Below the pieces are notes generated by a model. The model did no database searches. It was not told where the DNA came from and was given only the letters and a program-made list of their open reading frames with translations. Shown in pieces: positions 16,143 through 26,088 of a DNA stretch of 64,000 nt. Positions within the stretch are counted from its first letter, which is position 1. Each line of letters starts with the position of its first letter. The stretch is from Tistlia consotensis USBA 355 (GTDB lineage: Bacteria > Pseudomonadota > Alphaproteobacteria > Kiloniellales > DSM-21159). The DNA lies in contig NZ_FWZX01000015.1 in the NCBI RefSeq assembly GCF_900177295.1, positions 62,001-126,000 on the forward strand, given 5' to 3'. Both the position numbers and the translations under genes were made by a program.

Positions 16143-17660
16143 TCACCCCAGGTTGACGATGATCGTCTTCTTGTGGGTGAAGTGCTCGAGCATGGCCTCC
16201 AGCGTCGCCTCCTTGCCCAGGCCCGACTGCTTGATGCCGCCGTAGGAGAGGTTCGGCATGACCACCAGGTTCTGATTGACCTGGACGAAGCCGGCCTCCA
16301 GCCGCTGGGCGCCCCGGAGGCCGGTCTGGAGGTCCTTCGTCCAGATCGTCGCGGCCAGGCCGTAGTCGCTGTCGTTGGCCTGCTCCAGGGCGTCCTCGAA
16401 GCTCTCGACCTTCACGACGCAGGTCACCGGGCCGAAGATCTCCTCGCGGATCAGGCGGCTGTCGCGCGGCAGGTCGGTGAAGATCACCGGGCGCACGAAG
16501 TAGCCTTCCTTCAGCTTGTCGCTGCCCTCGGGCAGGGCGGAGCATTCGTGCGCGTGCCCGCCCTCGGCGCGGCCCTTGTCGACGTAGTTGTTGACCCGGT
16601 CGAACTGCTGCAGCGAGACGATCGTGCCGATGTCGGTCTTCTCGTCGAGGGGATCGCCCATGACCAGGGCGTCGACCTTGGCCTTGAGCGCCGCGACGAA
16701 GCGGTCGTGCAGGCCGGCCTGGACGTAGATCCGGCTGGCCGCCGTGCAGCTCTGGCCCTGGCGGGTGAAGCGCATGCCCGAGACGGCGCCCATCACCGCC
16801 TTGTCGAGGTCGGCGTCGTCCATGACGATCATCGGGCTCTTGCCGCCGAGCTCCAGAGTCACCGGGATCAGCTTCTCGGCGGCCGCCCTGTAGATCAGCT
16901 TGCCGGTCTCGACCGAGCCGGTGAAGGAGATCTTGCCGACCTTCGGGTGGGTGACCAGCGGCTGGCCGCACTCCGGCCCGTAGCCCGAAAGGAGGTTGAA
17001 CAGGCCGGCCGGCAGCACCTGGTTCATCAGCTGGCAGACGCGCAGCACGGCGAAGGGCGCTTCCTCGGCCGACTTGACCACGACCGCGTTGCCGGCGACC
17101 AGGGCCGGCGCGATCTTGTAGGCCATCAGCATCATCGGCACGTTCCAGGGAATGATCGCGCCGACCACGCCGATCGGCTCGCGCACCGTCATGGTCATCA
17201 TGTCGGGGCTGAAGGGCACGGTCTCGCCCTTGAGCTCGCCGGCGAGGCCGCCGAAGAACACGAAGGCGTCGGCCAGCACGCCGGCCTCGACCCGGCTCTC
17301 GGTGCGCAGGGCCTTGCCGGTCTCCAGCGCCATCAGGCGGGCCAGCTCCTCCTTGTGCGCCTCCAGCAGGCGGCCGCACTCGACGATCAGCTTGCCGCGC
17401 TCGCGCGCCGGCGTCCGGGCCCAGGCCTTCTGGGCGGCGACCGCGGCCTCGACGGCCGCGGCGACGTCGGCCGCCTCGCCGTAGGCGGCGTCGCCGACCT
17501 TCTCCAGGGTCGCCGGATAGCGCACCTCGAAGGTGCGGCCGGAGACGGACGGCACCAGCTTGCCGCCGATCAGCTGCCTGCCGGACAGCTCCTTGGCCAG
17601 CGCCCAGGGATCGAGGGTCGGGGACAGGGGGGCGTTGCTGGTCATCGGGCGGTCCTCCAC
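16143..17660 (-). CDS. NAD(P)-dependent aldehyde dehydrogenase
   Basis: Aldehyde dehydrogenase of 505 residues. The conserved set is complete: the IIPWNVP entry, the cofactor lysine in VVKSAEEAP, the FTGSVETG nucleotide motif, catalytic Glu in LELGGKSP and catalytic Cys in GQSCTA, plus the C-terminal GGIKQSGLG. It shares a strand with the SDR and proline-racemase-like genes but is separated from them by a 168-base gap carrying a repeat pair. The specific aldehyde is not determinable. Confidence 0.9.
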   Translation of the reverse strand: MEDRPMTSNAPLSPTLDPWALAKELSGRQLIGGKLVPSVSGRTFEVRYPATLEKVGDAAYGEAADVAAAVEAAVAAQKAWARTPARERGKLIVECGRLLEAHKEELARLMALETGKALRTESRVEAGVLADAFVFFGGLAGELKGETVPFSPDMMTMTVREPIGVVGAIIPWNVPMMLMAYKIAPALVAGNAVVVKSAEEAPFAVLRVCQLMNQVLPAGLFNLLSGYGPECGQPLVTHPKVGKISFTGSVETGKLIYRAAAEKLIPVTLELGGKSPMIVMDDADLDKAVMGAVSGMRFTRQGQSCTAASRIYVQAGLHDRFVAALKAKVDALVMGDPLDEKTDIGTIVSLQQFDRVNNYVDKGRAEGGHAHECSALPEGSDKLKEGYFVRPVIFTDLPRDSRLIREEIFGPVTCVVKVESFEDALEQANDSDYGLAATIWTKDLQTGLRGAQRLEAGFVQVNQNLVVMPNLSYGGIKQSGLGKEATLEAMLEHFTHKKTIIVNLG

Positions 17661-17791
17661 ATCTGGGCTGGTCGGTTTTGCCCCGGATAGCTAGGCCAGA
17701 GGCGCGCGCCGGGCAAGCGCGGCGACCGATCGGCGTGGGGCCAGCGGACCGCGCCGGCCGCCGATCTGGCCTGCGACGCAGCCGCACAACC

Positions 17792-17805
17792 TTGACGCAG
17801 ATCAA
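17792..17805. promoter_or_regulatory. FNR/FixK-type box upstream of the cyd operon
   Basis: TTGACGCAGATCAA matches the FNR-family consensus TTGAT-N4-ATCAA with one change. It lies about 105 bases before cydP in the 250-base gap separating the divergent aldehyde dehydrogenase and cyd genes, as expected for low-oxygen activation of a bd oxidase. Confidence 0.7.
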
Positions 17806-17910
17806 CGCCGCGGCTCGTGCCAGAATGGTCGCTAGGGCCTCGCTTCCGGCGGCCGGTCCGCCGGCCGCGAGCCGGGCGCGATCCCGGCGACGTCGAGTGC
17901 AGGTGAGCCG

Positions 17911-18135
17911 ATGGGCGCTATTCTGCAGAGCCTGGGCGACTTCCTGGCCAGCCCCTTCCGGGCCGGCCATCCGCTGGCGCGCCGGGTCGGCGCGGTGCTG
18001 CTGTTCAAGCTGATGGTGCTCGTCCTGCTGCGCGTCACCCTGTTCGGCGGCGGCCATGCGGCCGGCACGCTCGACACCGCCCGGCGGCTGACCGACGGCA
18101 GTGCCATCGTGAAAGGAGCTTCGTTCGATGATTGA
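17911..18135 (+). CDS. cydP: Cytochrome bd-associated small membrane protein CydP-like
   Basis: A 74-residue protein with one hydrophobic helix (AVLLFKLMVLVLLRVTLFG, about residues 28-46) preceded by a basic PLARR stretch. This layout and the LARR...LxxKLxxL pattern match the putative small subunit CydP found ahead of cydA in many Proteobacteria. Its 3' end overlaps the cydA start by 8 bases, indicating coupled translation. Identification rests on topology and position as much as on sequence. Confidence 0.7.
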   Translation: MGAILQSLGDFLASPFRAGHPLARRVGAVLLFKLMVLVLLRVTLFGGGHAAGTLDTARRLTDGSAIVKGASFDD

Positions 18136-19693
18136 CTTCGACCCGGTGGCGCTCTCGCGGCTGCAGTTCGCCATGACGGCGATGTACCACTTCCTCTTCG
18201 TGCCGCTGACGCTGGGGCTCGCCTTCCTGCTGGCCGTGATGGAGAGCGTCTACGTCCTGACCGGGCGCGAGATCTGGCGCGACATGACGCGCTTCTGGGG
18301 CAAGCTCTTCGGCATCAACTTCGCCATGGGCGTGGCCACCGGCATCACCATGGAGTTCCAGTTCGGCACGAACTGGTCCTACTACTCGCACTACGTCGGC
18401 GACATCTTCGGCGCGCCGCTGGCGATCGAGGGCCTGATGGCCTTCTTCCTGGAATCGACCTTCGTCGGCCTGTTCTTCTTCGGCTGGGGGCGCCTCTCGA
18501 AGGTCGGCCACCTGGTCGTCACCTGGCTGGTCGCGATCGGCTCCAGCCTCTCGGCGCTGTGGATCCTGGTCGCCAACGGCTGGATGCAGAACCCGGTCGG
18601 GGCGACCTTCAACCCCGACACCATGCGCATGGAGCTGACCTCCTTCAAGGAGATCCTGTTCAACCCGGTCGCCCAGGCGAAGTTCGTCCACACGGTCAGC
18701 GCCGGCTACGTCGTCGGCGCGATGTTCGTGCTGGCGATCAGCTCCTTCTACCTGCTGCGCGGCCGCCATCTGGACTTCGCGCGCCGCTCCTTCATCGTCG
18801 CGGCCAGCTTCGGGCTCGCCTCGGCGCTCTCGGTCGTCGTGCTCGGCGACGAGAGCGGCTACACCGTGACCGAGCACCAGAAGATGAAGCTCGCGGCCAT
18901 CGAGGGCATGTGGGACAGCGAGCCGGCGCCCGCCGGCTTCGCGCTCTTCGCGCTGCCCAGCCAGGACGGCCACAACCGCTTCGAGATCAAGGTGCCCTAC
19001 ATGCTGGGCCTGATCGCGACGCGCTCCTTCGACACGCCGCTGCCCGGGATCAACGACCTCGTGGTGCGCGCCGAGCAGCGCATCCGCAACGGCATGAAGG
19101 CCTACGACGGCCTGGTCCGGCTGCGCCAGGACCGCGGCGACCAGGCGGCGCGGGCCGAGCTGATGGCCAACCAGAAGGACCTGGGCTACGCCCTGCTGCT
19201 GAAGCGCTACACGCCCGACCCGCGCACGGCCAGCGACGCGATGATCCACAAGGCCGCGCTCGACACCGTGCCCGCGGTGCCGGCGCTGTTCTGGACCTTC
19301 CGCATCATGGTCGGCCTCGGCTTCTTCTTCATCTTCCTCTTCGCGACCGCCTTCTGGTTCGCCAGCCGGCGCGTCTTCGACCGCACCTGGTTCCTGCGCC
19401 TCGCCCTGTTCAGCCTGCCGCTGCCCTGGCTCGCGGCCGAGCTCGGCTGGTTCGTCGCGGAGCACGGCCGCCAGCCCTGGTCGATTGAGGGCGTGCTGCC
19501 GACCTTCCTGTCGGCCTCCAGCGTCACCGGCGGCCAGGTGCTCTTCTCGCTCGCCGGCTTCGTGCTGTTCTACAGCGTGCTCGCCGTCGTCGACGCCTTC
19601 CTGATGGTCAAGTACGTGCGCATGGGGCCGGCCAAGGCCCTGGCCCCGGCGCCCGCGGCCGGCGCGCCGCAGCGTCCCCAGCCGGCCGAGTGA
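18128..19693 (+). CDS. cydA: Cytochrome bd ubiquinol oxidase subunit I
   Basis: Heme-bearing subunit of the quinol oxidase that reduces oxygen to water, 521 residues. The N-terminal FDPVALSRLQFAMTAMYHFLFVPLTLGL carries the high-spin heme ligand His, AKFVHTVSAGYVVGAM carries the b558 ligand His, and FRIMVGLGF the b558 Met. The quinol loop has the KLAAIEGMW motif (equivalent to the E. coli K252/E257 region), and the length indicates the long Q-loop type. ATG 18128 overlaps cydP. Confidence 0.96.
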   Translation: MIDFDPVALSRLQFAMTAMYHFLFVPLTLGLAFLLAVMESVYVLTGREIWRDMTRFWGKLFGINFAMGVATGITMEFQFGTNWSYYSHYVGDIFGAPLAIEGLMAFFLESTFVGLFFFGWGRLSKVGHLVVTWLVAIGSSLSALWILVANGWMQNPVGATFNPDTMRMELTSFKEILFNPVAQAKFVHTVSAGYVVGAMFVLAISSFYLLRGRHLDFARRSFIVAASFGLASALSVVVLGDESGYTVTEHQKMKLAAIEGMWDSEPAPAGFALFALPSQDGHNRFEIKVPYMLGLIATRSFDTPLPGINDLVVRAEQRIRNGMKAYDGLVRLRQDRGDQAARAELMANQKDLGYALLLKRYTPDPRTASDAMIHKAALDTVPAVPALFWTFRIMVGLGFFFIFLFATAFWFASRRVFDRTWFLRLALFSLPLPWLAAELGWFVAEHGRQPWSIEGVLPTFLSASSVTGGQVLFSLAGFVLFYSVLAVVDAFLMVKYVRMGPAKALAPAPAAGAPQRPQPAE

Positions 19694-19705
19694 GGAGTCG
19701 CCGCC

Positions 19706-20854
19706 ATGCACCTTCCGATCGACTACGAGACCCTGCGGCTGATCTGGTGGCTGTTCCTCGGCGTGCTGCTGATCGGCTTCGCGATCATGGACGGCTTCGA
19801 CCTGGGGGTCGGCATGCTGCTGCCCGTCGTGGCGCGCAGCGACCTGGAGCGCCGGGTCATGCTGAACGCCATCGGCCCGGTCTGGGACGGCAACCAGGTC
19901 TGGCTGATCCTGGGCGGCGGCGCCGTCTTCGCGGCCTTCCCGACGATCTACGCCACGGCCTTCTCGGGCTTCTACCTGGCGATGTTCCTGACCCTGCTGG
20001 CGCTGATCCTGCGGCCGGTCGGCTTCGACTTCCGCAACAAGCTCCAGGACCGGCGCTGGCGGGCGGTCTGGGACACCGGGCTGTTCATCGCCGGCTTCGT
20101 GCCGGCCCTGGTCTTCGGCGTCGCCTTCGGCAACCTGCTGCAGGGCGTGCCCTTCAGCTTCGACGCCGACCTGCGGGTGACCTACGACGGCGGGCTTCTC
20201 GGCCTGCTCAATCCCTTCGGCCTGCTCGCCGGGCTGCTGTCGGTCGCCATGCTGGCGATGCACGGCGCGGCCTACCTGGTGGTCAAGACCGAGGGCGAGA
20301 TCCAGGCGCGCGCGCGCCGTGCCCTGCGCCTCGCCGCGCCGGCCGCCATCGCGCTCTTCGTCGTGGCCGGGCTCTGGGTCGCCTGGGGGCTCGACGGCTA
20401 CGTCATCGCCTCGGCGGTCGACGGCGCCGGGCCGTCCAACCCGCTGGCCAAGGAGGTCGCCCGGGTGCCCGGCGCCTGGCTCGACAACTACGGCCGCCAC
20501 CCCTGGATGCTGGCGGCGCCGCTGCTCGGCCTCGGCGGCGCGGCCCTGGCCTGGCTGCTCGCCGCCGGCCGGCGCGAGCTGCCGGTCTTCCTGGCGACCG
20601 CGGCCTCGGTCCTCGGCATCGTCGCGACCGCGGGCGTCAGCCTCTTCCCCTTCCTGATGCCGTCCAGCCTCGAGCCGAAGGCCAGCCTGACGGTCTGGGA
20701 CGCGAGCTCCTCGCAGTTCACGCTCTTCGTGATGCTGATCGCGACGGTGATCTTCCTGCCGATCGTGCTGCTCTACACCGGCTTCGTGTTCCGCGTGCTG
20801 CGCGGCAAGGTGACCGCCGGCTATGTCGAGAAGAACAGCTCCAGCCTCTACTGA
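19706..20854 (+). CDS. cydB: Cytochrome bd ubiquinol oxidase subunit II
   Basis: Partner subunit of CydA, 382 residues, with about eight or nine membrane segments. The conserved DYETLRLIWWLFLG start, AIMDGFDLGVG and GPVWDGNQVWLILGGG motifs are typical of CydB. It begins 12 bases after cydA and is followed by cydX, giving the canonical operon order. Confidence 0.96.
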   Translation: MHLPIDYETLRLIWWLFLGVLLIGFAIMDGFDLGVGMLLPVVARSDLERRVMLNAIGPVWDGNQVWLILGGGAVFAAFPTIYATAFSGFYLAMFLTLLALILRPVGFDFRNKLQDRRWRAVWDTGLFIAGFVPALVFGVAFGNLLQGVPFSFDADLRVTYDGGLLGLLNPFGLLAGLLSVAMLAMHGAAYLVVKTEGEIQARARRALRLAAPAAIALFVVAGLWVAWGLDGYVIASAVDGAGPSNPLAKEVARVPGAWLDNYGRHPWMLAAPLLGLGGAALAWLLAAGRRELPVFLATAASVLGIVATAGVSLFPFLMPSSLEPKASLTVWDASSSQFTLFVMLIATVIFLPIVLLYTGFVFRVLRGKVTAGYVEKNSSSLY

Positions 20855-20887
20855 CCGCCATCGGGCGAACGAAAGAAGGGCTCAGCC

Positions 20888-20998
20888 ATGTGGTACTTCT
20901 CCTGGATCCTCGGCGTCGGGCTGGCCTGCTCCTTCGCCATCCTGAACGCGCTCTGGCACGAGGTGCACCTGCCCGATCCCGGCCCGGTCGAGGAGTGA
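20888..20998 (+). CDS. cydX: Cytochrome bd oxidase small subunit CydX
   Basis: A 36-residue single-helix protein beginning MWYFSWILGVGLACSFAILN, followed by ALWHE; the W-Y-F-S-W-I-L-G start and N-x-x-W-x-E end are the hallmark of CydX, which stabilises the CydAB complex. ATG 20888 lies 33 bases after cydB. It is easily missed because of its size. Confidence 0.93.
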   Translation: MWYFSWILGVGLACSFAILNALWHEVHLPDPGPVEE

Positions 20999-21017
20999 GC
21001 GATCCGCCGGCGGCGCC

Positions 21018-21031
21018 TTGACCCAGGTCAT
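21018..21031. promoter_or_regulatory. Possible FNR-type half-conserved box before the Tll0287-like gene
   Basis: TTGACCCAGGTCAT resembles the FNR consensus with a degenerate right half. It lies between cydX and the Tll0287-like (DUF3365) gene, about 60 bases before the chosen start. This is weaker than the box upstream of cydP. Confidence 0.35.
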
Positions 21032-21092
21032 GGGCGCTGCCGCGGCGTGCCGGCATCCTGGCGGCGGGATGAACCGACGCGGGAGCGGAGCG

Positions 21093-21677
21093 ATGGCATC
21101 GAGCCTGAAGGCGGCGCTGGCGGGCTTGGCCGCGGCCCTGGTCCTGGGGGCGGCAGCGGTCGCCGCGGCCGACGACGACACGGCCCGACGGGTCGAGCAG
21201 AGCCGGGCGGTCGTGGCCGACTTCGCCAAGACCCTCAAGGGCGAGCTCACGAGGGCGATGAGCGAAGGCGGGCCGACCGCCGCGATCGGCGTCTGCCAGC
21301 AGGTGGCGCCGGCGATCGCCGCCGACGCCTCGCAGCGCACCGGCTGGACGGTCGGCCGCACGAGCCTGCGCGTCCGCAACCCCGCCAATGCGCCCGACGC
21401 CTGGGAGCAGGAGACCCTGCGCGGCTTCGAGGCCCGCAAGGCTGCCGGCGAGAAGCCCTCGGAGCTGGAAACCTACGGCTTCGTCGAGCAGGACGGCCGC
21501 AAGGTGTTCCGCTACATGAAGGCGATCCCGACCGGCAAGCTCTGCCTCGCCTGCCACGGCTCCGAGCTGGATCCTGCGGTGAGGGCGGCCCTGGCCGAGG
21601 CCTATCCGGGCGACAGGGCCACCGGCTTCGCCCTCGGCGACATCCGGGGCGCCTTCACCATCACGCAGCCGCGCTGA
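21093..21677 (+). CDS. Tll0287-like (DUF3365) periplasmic heme-site protein
   Basis: Exported protein of about 194 residues: signal peptide over residues 1-24 (ASSLKAALAGLAAALVLGAA, cut near AVAAAD), then a Tll0287-like domain. A single CLACHG motif near residue 153 fits covalent c-type heme attachment, and the AIGVCQQVAP stretch is characteristic of the family. ATG 21093 follows GGGAGCGGAG; ATG 21069 eight codons upstream is an alternative. Location behind the bd oxidase operon suggests a redox or gas-sensing role, which is inference. Confidence 0.8.
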   Translation: MASSLKAALAGLAAALVLGAAAVAAADDDTARRVEQSRAVVADFAKTLKGELTRAMSEGGPTAAIGVCQQVAPAIAADASQRTGWTVGRTSLRVRNPANAPDAWEQETLRGFEARKAAGEKPSELETYGFVEQDGRKVFRYMKAIPTGKLCLACHGSELDPAVRAALAEAYPGDRATGFALGDIRGAFTITQPR

Positions 21678-21745
21678 TAGTTGAAGTATTTCTGGGGGAT
21701 TTTCTGCTGGATATGTGCGCTGCGTTCGGCCTAAATCTATACGAA

Positions 21746-22597
21746 CTATGACGTCGTAGGAGTGCGGTGAGAATCTACTTTCTGTATCAGTTCTTCGATC
21801 AACTTGGATAGCTCGGCGTGATTGTCCTGGTCATCGTATTTGATGCACTTAAGGTTTCGATTCTTACGTAGGGATTCTTCAAGATCGCTCCCAATTTTCG
21901 AAGGCGTTATCATGTAGTGAGGCAGTGAGTTCGGAAATCGGAAGTTTTGGTTTTCTAAGAGTAGATTAACATCTGGATCCGAAACTCCGCATCCAATAAA
22001 TAAAATTGTATGTGACAGAATGCAAGCATCTAGTATTTGGTAGAATAGAGAATTCTCAACGCGCGCAAGTGCGTAGTCTTTTTGAGAAAAGATGATTTTG
22101 TTTGGTGCATCAATTGAGCCGTGTATTTTTATAATATAGTCAGAATGATCTCTCAGAAATGCATGGACGTCTTCGTCATAGAACTGCTTTGATATTGTCT
22201 TTCCACTCGTTTGGGATGTTACGAACGTTTCATATATTGTATCTATGTTGAGTGAAAATGTCACTCGTTGATCGAGGCGAAATATCTTATCGTGGAGTTC
22301 GCTTTCTTTGTATCCGGGTGTCAGGAATTGCCCTCGCAGAAAATCAATCCAATCGTCATCCATTCGCTTCTGAAGCCATTCGCAGGCGTGAAGGTAGTCC
22401 CCGGCCTTGATGGCGGATTTGATATGCTGAGTTCCCCTGGGGCCGCATTGAGCTACCCCAAGCTCTAGGAATTCTTTCCACAGGGGCGGGCGTTTGCGAC
22501 CATCTCTGGATATCGAGTTCTTAGAAACACCGGCCCCGAGAACTACAACTACCTGCCTCCGGGCAAGATCATTTAGGAACGGTTGGGACCATCGCAT
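21746..22597 (-). CDS. SIR2-like domain protein, putative NADase effector
   Basis: A 283-residue protein with a SIR2-type NAD-binding core: VVVLGAGVSKNS (residues 16-27, the GAG-x-S loop), SLNIDTIYE (the S/T-x-N-x-D motif) and KIHGSID with the catalytic His, then LFIGCGVSDPD. The CxxC zinc-finger pairs of protein deacetylase sirtuins are absent, which puts it with SIR2_2-type prokaryotic domains, many of which are NAD-depleting defence effectors. It starts 12 bases after the ParA-type gene and shares its strikingly low GC content. The defence role is inferred. Confidence 0.85.
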   Translation of the reverse strand: MRWSQPFLNDLARRQVVVVLGAGVSKNSISRDGRKRPPLWKEFLELGVAQCGPRGTQHIKSAIKAGDYLHACEWLQKRMDDDWIDFLRGQFLTPGYKESELHDKIFRLDQRVTFSLNIDTIYETFVTSQTSGKTISKQFYDEDVHAFLRDHSDYIIKIHGSIDAPNKIIFSQKDYALARVENSLFYQILDACILSHTILFIGCGVSDPDVNLLLENQNFRFPNSLPHYMITPSKIGSDLEESLRKNRNLKCIKYDDQDNHAELSKLIEELIQKVDSHRTPTTS

Positions 22598-22609
22598 GGT
22601 GCGGCCCCG

Positions 22610-23599
22610 TTACAACGAGATATTTTTGTCGAGTTTTCTCGCGACGCGGCCAAATATCTCTTTGGCATCCCTAACTTTGGCGAAATGTGCGCCTCTAATT
22701 CCGTCCGCGCTCGCGAGACCAAATATAGGTTTCCGTCGCGTTTGTGACATCGGTATAAGGCTAAACAGGTTCGGTATTGTTCCGATGTTATAGTCAGTGA
22801 CATTGGGTATCAATTTAATGCTATCAGAAAAATTCTTTTGAACTACTGACCCAACTTGGGAAATAATTCTGTCGTAAGCGTTTACTGCACGTCTCGTCCC
22901 TGTCGAATCTTTTTTGGCGAGGTATTGCTGTGTCACGTACCCAGCGAATGTTACGGTCTCTGGAATTTGCACAGGTATATCGCCTGGTTCGGCGTCACTA
23001 TTTTGTAGGCCAGATTTCCATTTCTTGGTCCACTCGGAAAACCATTCAGCGATGTTTTCGATAGCCTTCAGGCTAAAAATATCTGTTGCCATGGGGCTAA
23101 TAAAATAGTCGCTGCCCAGTAGCACGGCGCGATTTATCGATCCGAGCGAGGGGCCAACATCAAAAAAAACGACATCATAGTGATGATAACGATTCAGAAG
23201 TTCAACGAATAAAACCGAAGTTCGGATCCCTCTAACGTCTCCCGCCGTCGCAGCCCCCCAATCGCGAGCTAGAAGGTCTTCAGTCAAGGCCAAACGTGGG
23301 TCGCCAGCAATAACGTCGACATGAAAATGAGGGCTGTGGTGAAGCTTAATATCCTTGGAGTACCCCTTTCCCTGCGCAAGGGGTCGAATGACATTGTATA
23401 TGGTAAAGGAGCTTGTTTCTTCATATAGGTATTCAAGAAATTTATCATCAAACATGTACTGTGTGGCATTGCATTGGGGGTCGGCATCAATAACTAACAC
23501 TCTCTTTCCAAGTTCGGTCGCCATATACGAGGCGATATTGCAGAGAAGTGTTGTCTTTCCGACGCCGCCTTTGTTGTTAAAAAAAGCTACCGATTTCAT
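22610..23599 (-). CDS. ParA/MinD-type AAA ATPase paired with a SIR2-like gene
   Basis: ParA-family ATPase of 329 residues: deviant Walker A FFNNKGGVGKTT (residues 5-16) with the signature lysine, Walker A-prime VLVIDADPQCNATQ and Walker B DVVFFDVGPS. ATG 23599 is chosen over an upstream ATG because an AAGGGGGG site lies 10 bases before it and the protein then starts at the first beta strand. No parB-like gene or parS-like site is nearby, so partition is unlikely. Codon use is much more AT-rich than in all neighbours. I propose it acts with the downstream SIR2-like protein. Confidence 0.87.
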   Translation of the reverse strand: MKSVAFFNNKGGVGKTTLLCNIASYMATELGKRVLVIDADPQCNATQYMFDDKFLEYLYEETSSFTIYNVIRPLAQGKGYSKDIKLHHSPHFHVDVIAGDPRLALTEDLLARDWGAATAGDVRGIRTSVLFVELLNRYHHYDVVFFDVGPSLGSINRAVLLGSDYFISPMATDIFSLKAIENIAEWFSEWTKKWKSGLQNSDAEPGDIPVQIPETVTFAGYVTQQYLAKKDSTGTRRAVNAYDRIISQVGSVVQKNFSDSIKLIPNVTDYNIGTIPNLFSLIPMSQTRRKPIFGLASADGIRGAHFAKVRDAKEIFGRVARKLDKNISL

Positions 23600-23630
23600 T
23601 GTCTGGCGGCCCCCCTTAGGTGCAGGCATT

Positions 23631-23659
23631 ATGCTATACGCACATGACCGCTAACGCAA
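23631..23659 (-). promoter_or_regulatory. Candidate promoter of the ParA-SIR2 cassette
   Basis: On the minus strand TTGCGT (23659-23654) and TAGCAT (23636-23631) are spaced by 17 bases, placing a start about 25 bases before the ATG of the ATPase gene. This suggests the cassette carries its own promoter. Confidence 0.4.
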
Positions 23660-23697
23660 CTTTGGCGGGATTGGAGGGTTTTGCGCCGCCTTTTGCC

Positions 23698-25230
<1,533 letters not shown>

Positions 25231-25291
25231 CGGTCGGATCGCTCTTCCAAGGGGTTTCTTATGGTTGGAACGGCAGGATAGCGGGCCGCGG

Positions 25292-26059
25292 TCAGCCCGT
25301 CCGGTGCCGAGTCTTCGGGGGCTGGTCGGGTCGCGCGCTGCCGGGGTGGGCGCGACCGGGGCGGGCGCTGCCGGGGCGCCGGTCCGGCAGGCCGCCGACC
25401 GTCGCCAGGAAGTCGACGAAGGTGCCGCTCTGGATCGCGACGTGGTCCTTCAGCAGGCGGCCGGCCAGCTCCTGGTCGCCGGCCAGGATCGCGGCGACGA
25501 CCCGGCCGTGCTCGGCGTGGCTGTCGGCCAGGCGTCCGGGCCGGTGCAGCTGCATGCGCCGGTAGGGCGAGACGCGCAGGCGGATCTTGCGCGTCTCCTG
25601 CTCCAGGAAGGCGTTGTGGCTGCCGGCGTAGATCGCCTCGTGGAAACGCAGGTTCAGCTCGTAGTAGGCGTCGGCGTCGCCGCTCGCGAGGTAGGGCGCG
25701 CAGGCCTCGTGCAGGGCGGCCAGGTCGTCGCGCTCGGCCGGGGTCATGCGGCGCGCGGCGAGCCGCGCGCAGAGCGCCTCGAGCTCGCTCATCACCTCGA
25801 ACATCTCGGCCAGCTGGAAGGTGCCGATCGCGGCGACCAGCGCGCCCTGGCGCGGCCGCATCTCGATCAGCCCGCTGGCGGCGAGCTGCATCAGCGCCTC
25901 GCGCACCGGCGTGCGGGAGACCTCGTAGCGCTCGGCCAGGCGCGTCTCGTCGAGCCGCGTGCCGGGCGTCAGGTCGCCGGTCACGATCTCGCGCTCCAGC
26001 CCCAGGCGAACCCGGTCGGCGAGCCGCTGCCGGCCGTTCTGCACCGCGTCCTCTGCCAT
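25292..26059 (-). CDS. matR: GntR/FCD-family transcriptional regulator, MatR-like
   Basis: FadR-subfamily regulator of 255 residues: winged helix (residues about 12-75, containing RYEVSRTPVREALMQL) followed by a helical FCD ligand domain with the metal-binding D/H set (ELNLRFHEAI, SHAEHG). ATG 26059 has a GGGAGGAAAG site directly upstream. The last 25 or so residues are a Pro/Arg/Gly tail. It is divergent from the TRAP genes, with a palindromic operator in the shared gap, so it most likely represses the malonate genes. Confidence 0.82.
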   Translation of the reverse strand: MAEDAVQNGRQRLADRVRLGLEREIVTGDLTPGTRLDETRLAERYEVSRTPVREALMQLAASGLIEMRPRQGALVAAIGTFQLAEMFEVMSELEALCARLAARRMTPAERDDLAALHEACAPYLASGDADAYYELNLRFHEAIYAGSHNAFLEQETRKIRLRVSPYRRMQLHRPGRLADSHAEHGRVVAAILAGDQELAGRLLKDHVAIQSGTFVDFLATVGGLPDRRPGSARPGRAHPGSARPDQPPKTRHRTG

Positions 26060-26076
26060 CTTTCCTCCCAGGCCGC

Positions 26077-26088
26077 CTTGTATACAAG
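26077..26088. promoter_or_regulatory. GntR/FCD operator palindrome
   Basis: CTTGTATACAAG is a perfect 12-base palindrome of the TTGTATACAA type bound by FCD-family GntR regulators. An ATACAAG half-site follows at 26103-26109. It sits 18 bases upstream of the regulator start and within the divergent promoter region of the TRAP operon, so it can control both directions. Confidence 0.75.

Noticed and set aside
21746-22597. Metabolic sirtuin (protein deacetylase, CobB type)
   Set aside because: The zinc-binding Cys pairs are missing and the spacing of motifs fits SIR2-like defence domains rather than CobB.
22610-23599. Plasmid partition locus
   Set aside because: The ParA-type gene has no parB-like partner and no visible parS repeats, and is followed instead by a SIR2-like gene.
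21678-23697. Direct repeats marking attachment sites around the AT-rich island
   Set aside because: I compared both edges by eye; only short purine-rich similarity such as GGGGATTTT against GAGGGTTTT was found, too weak to call.
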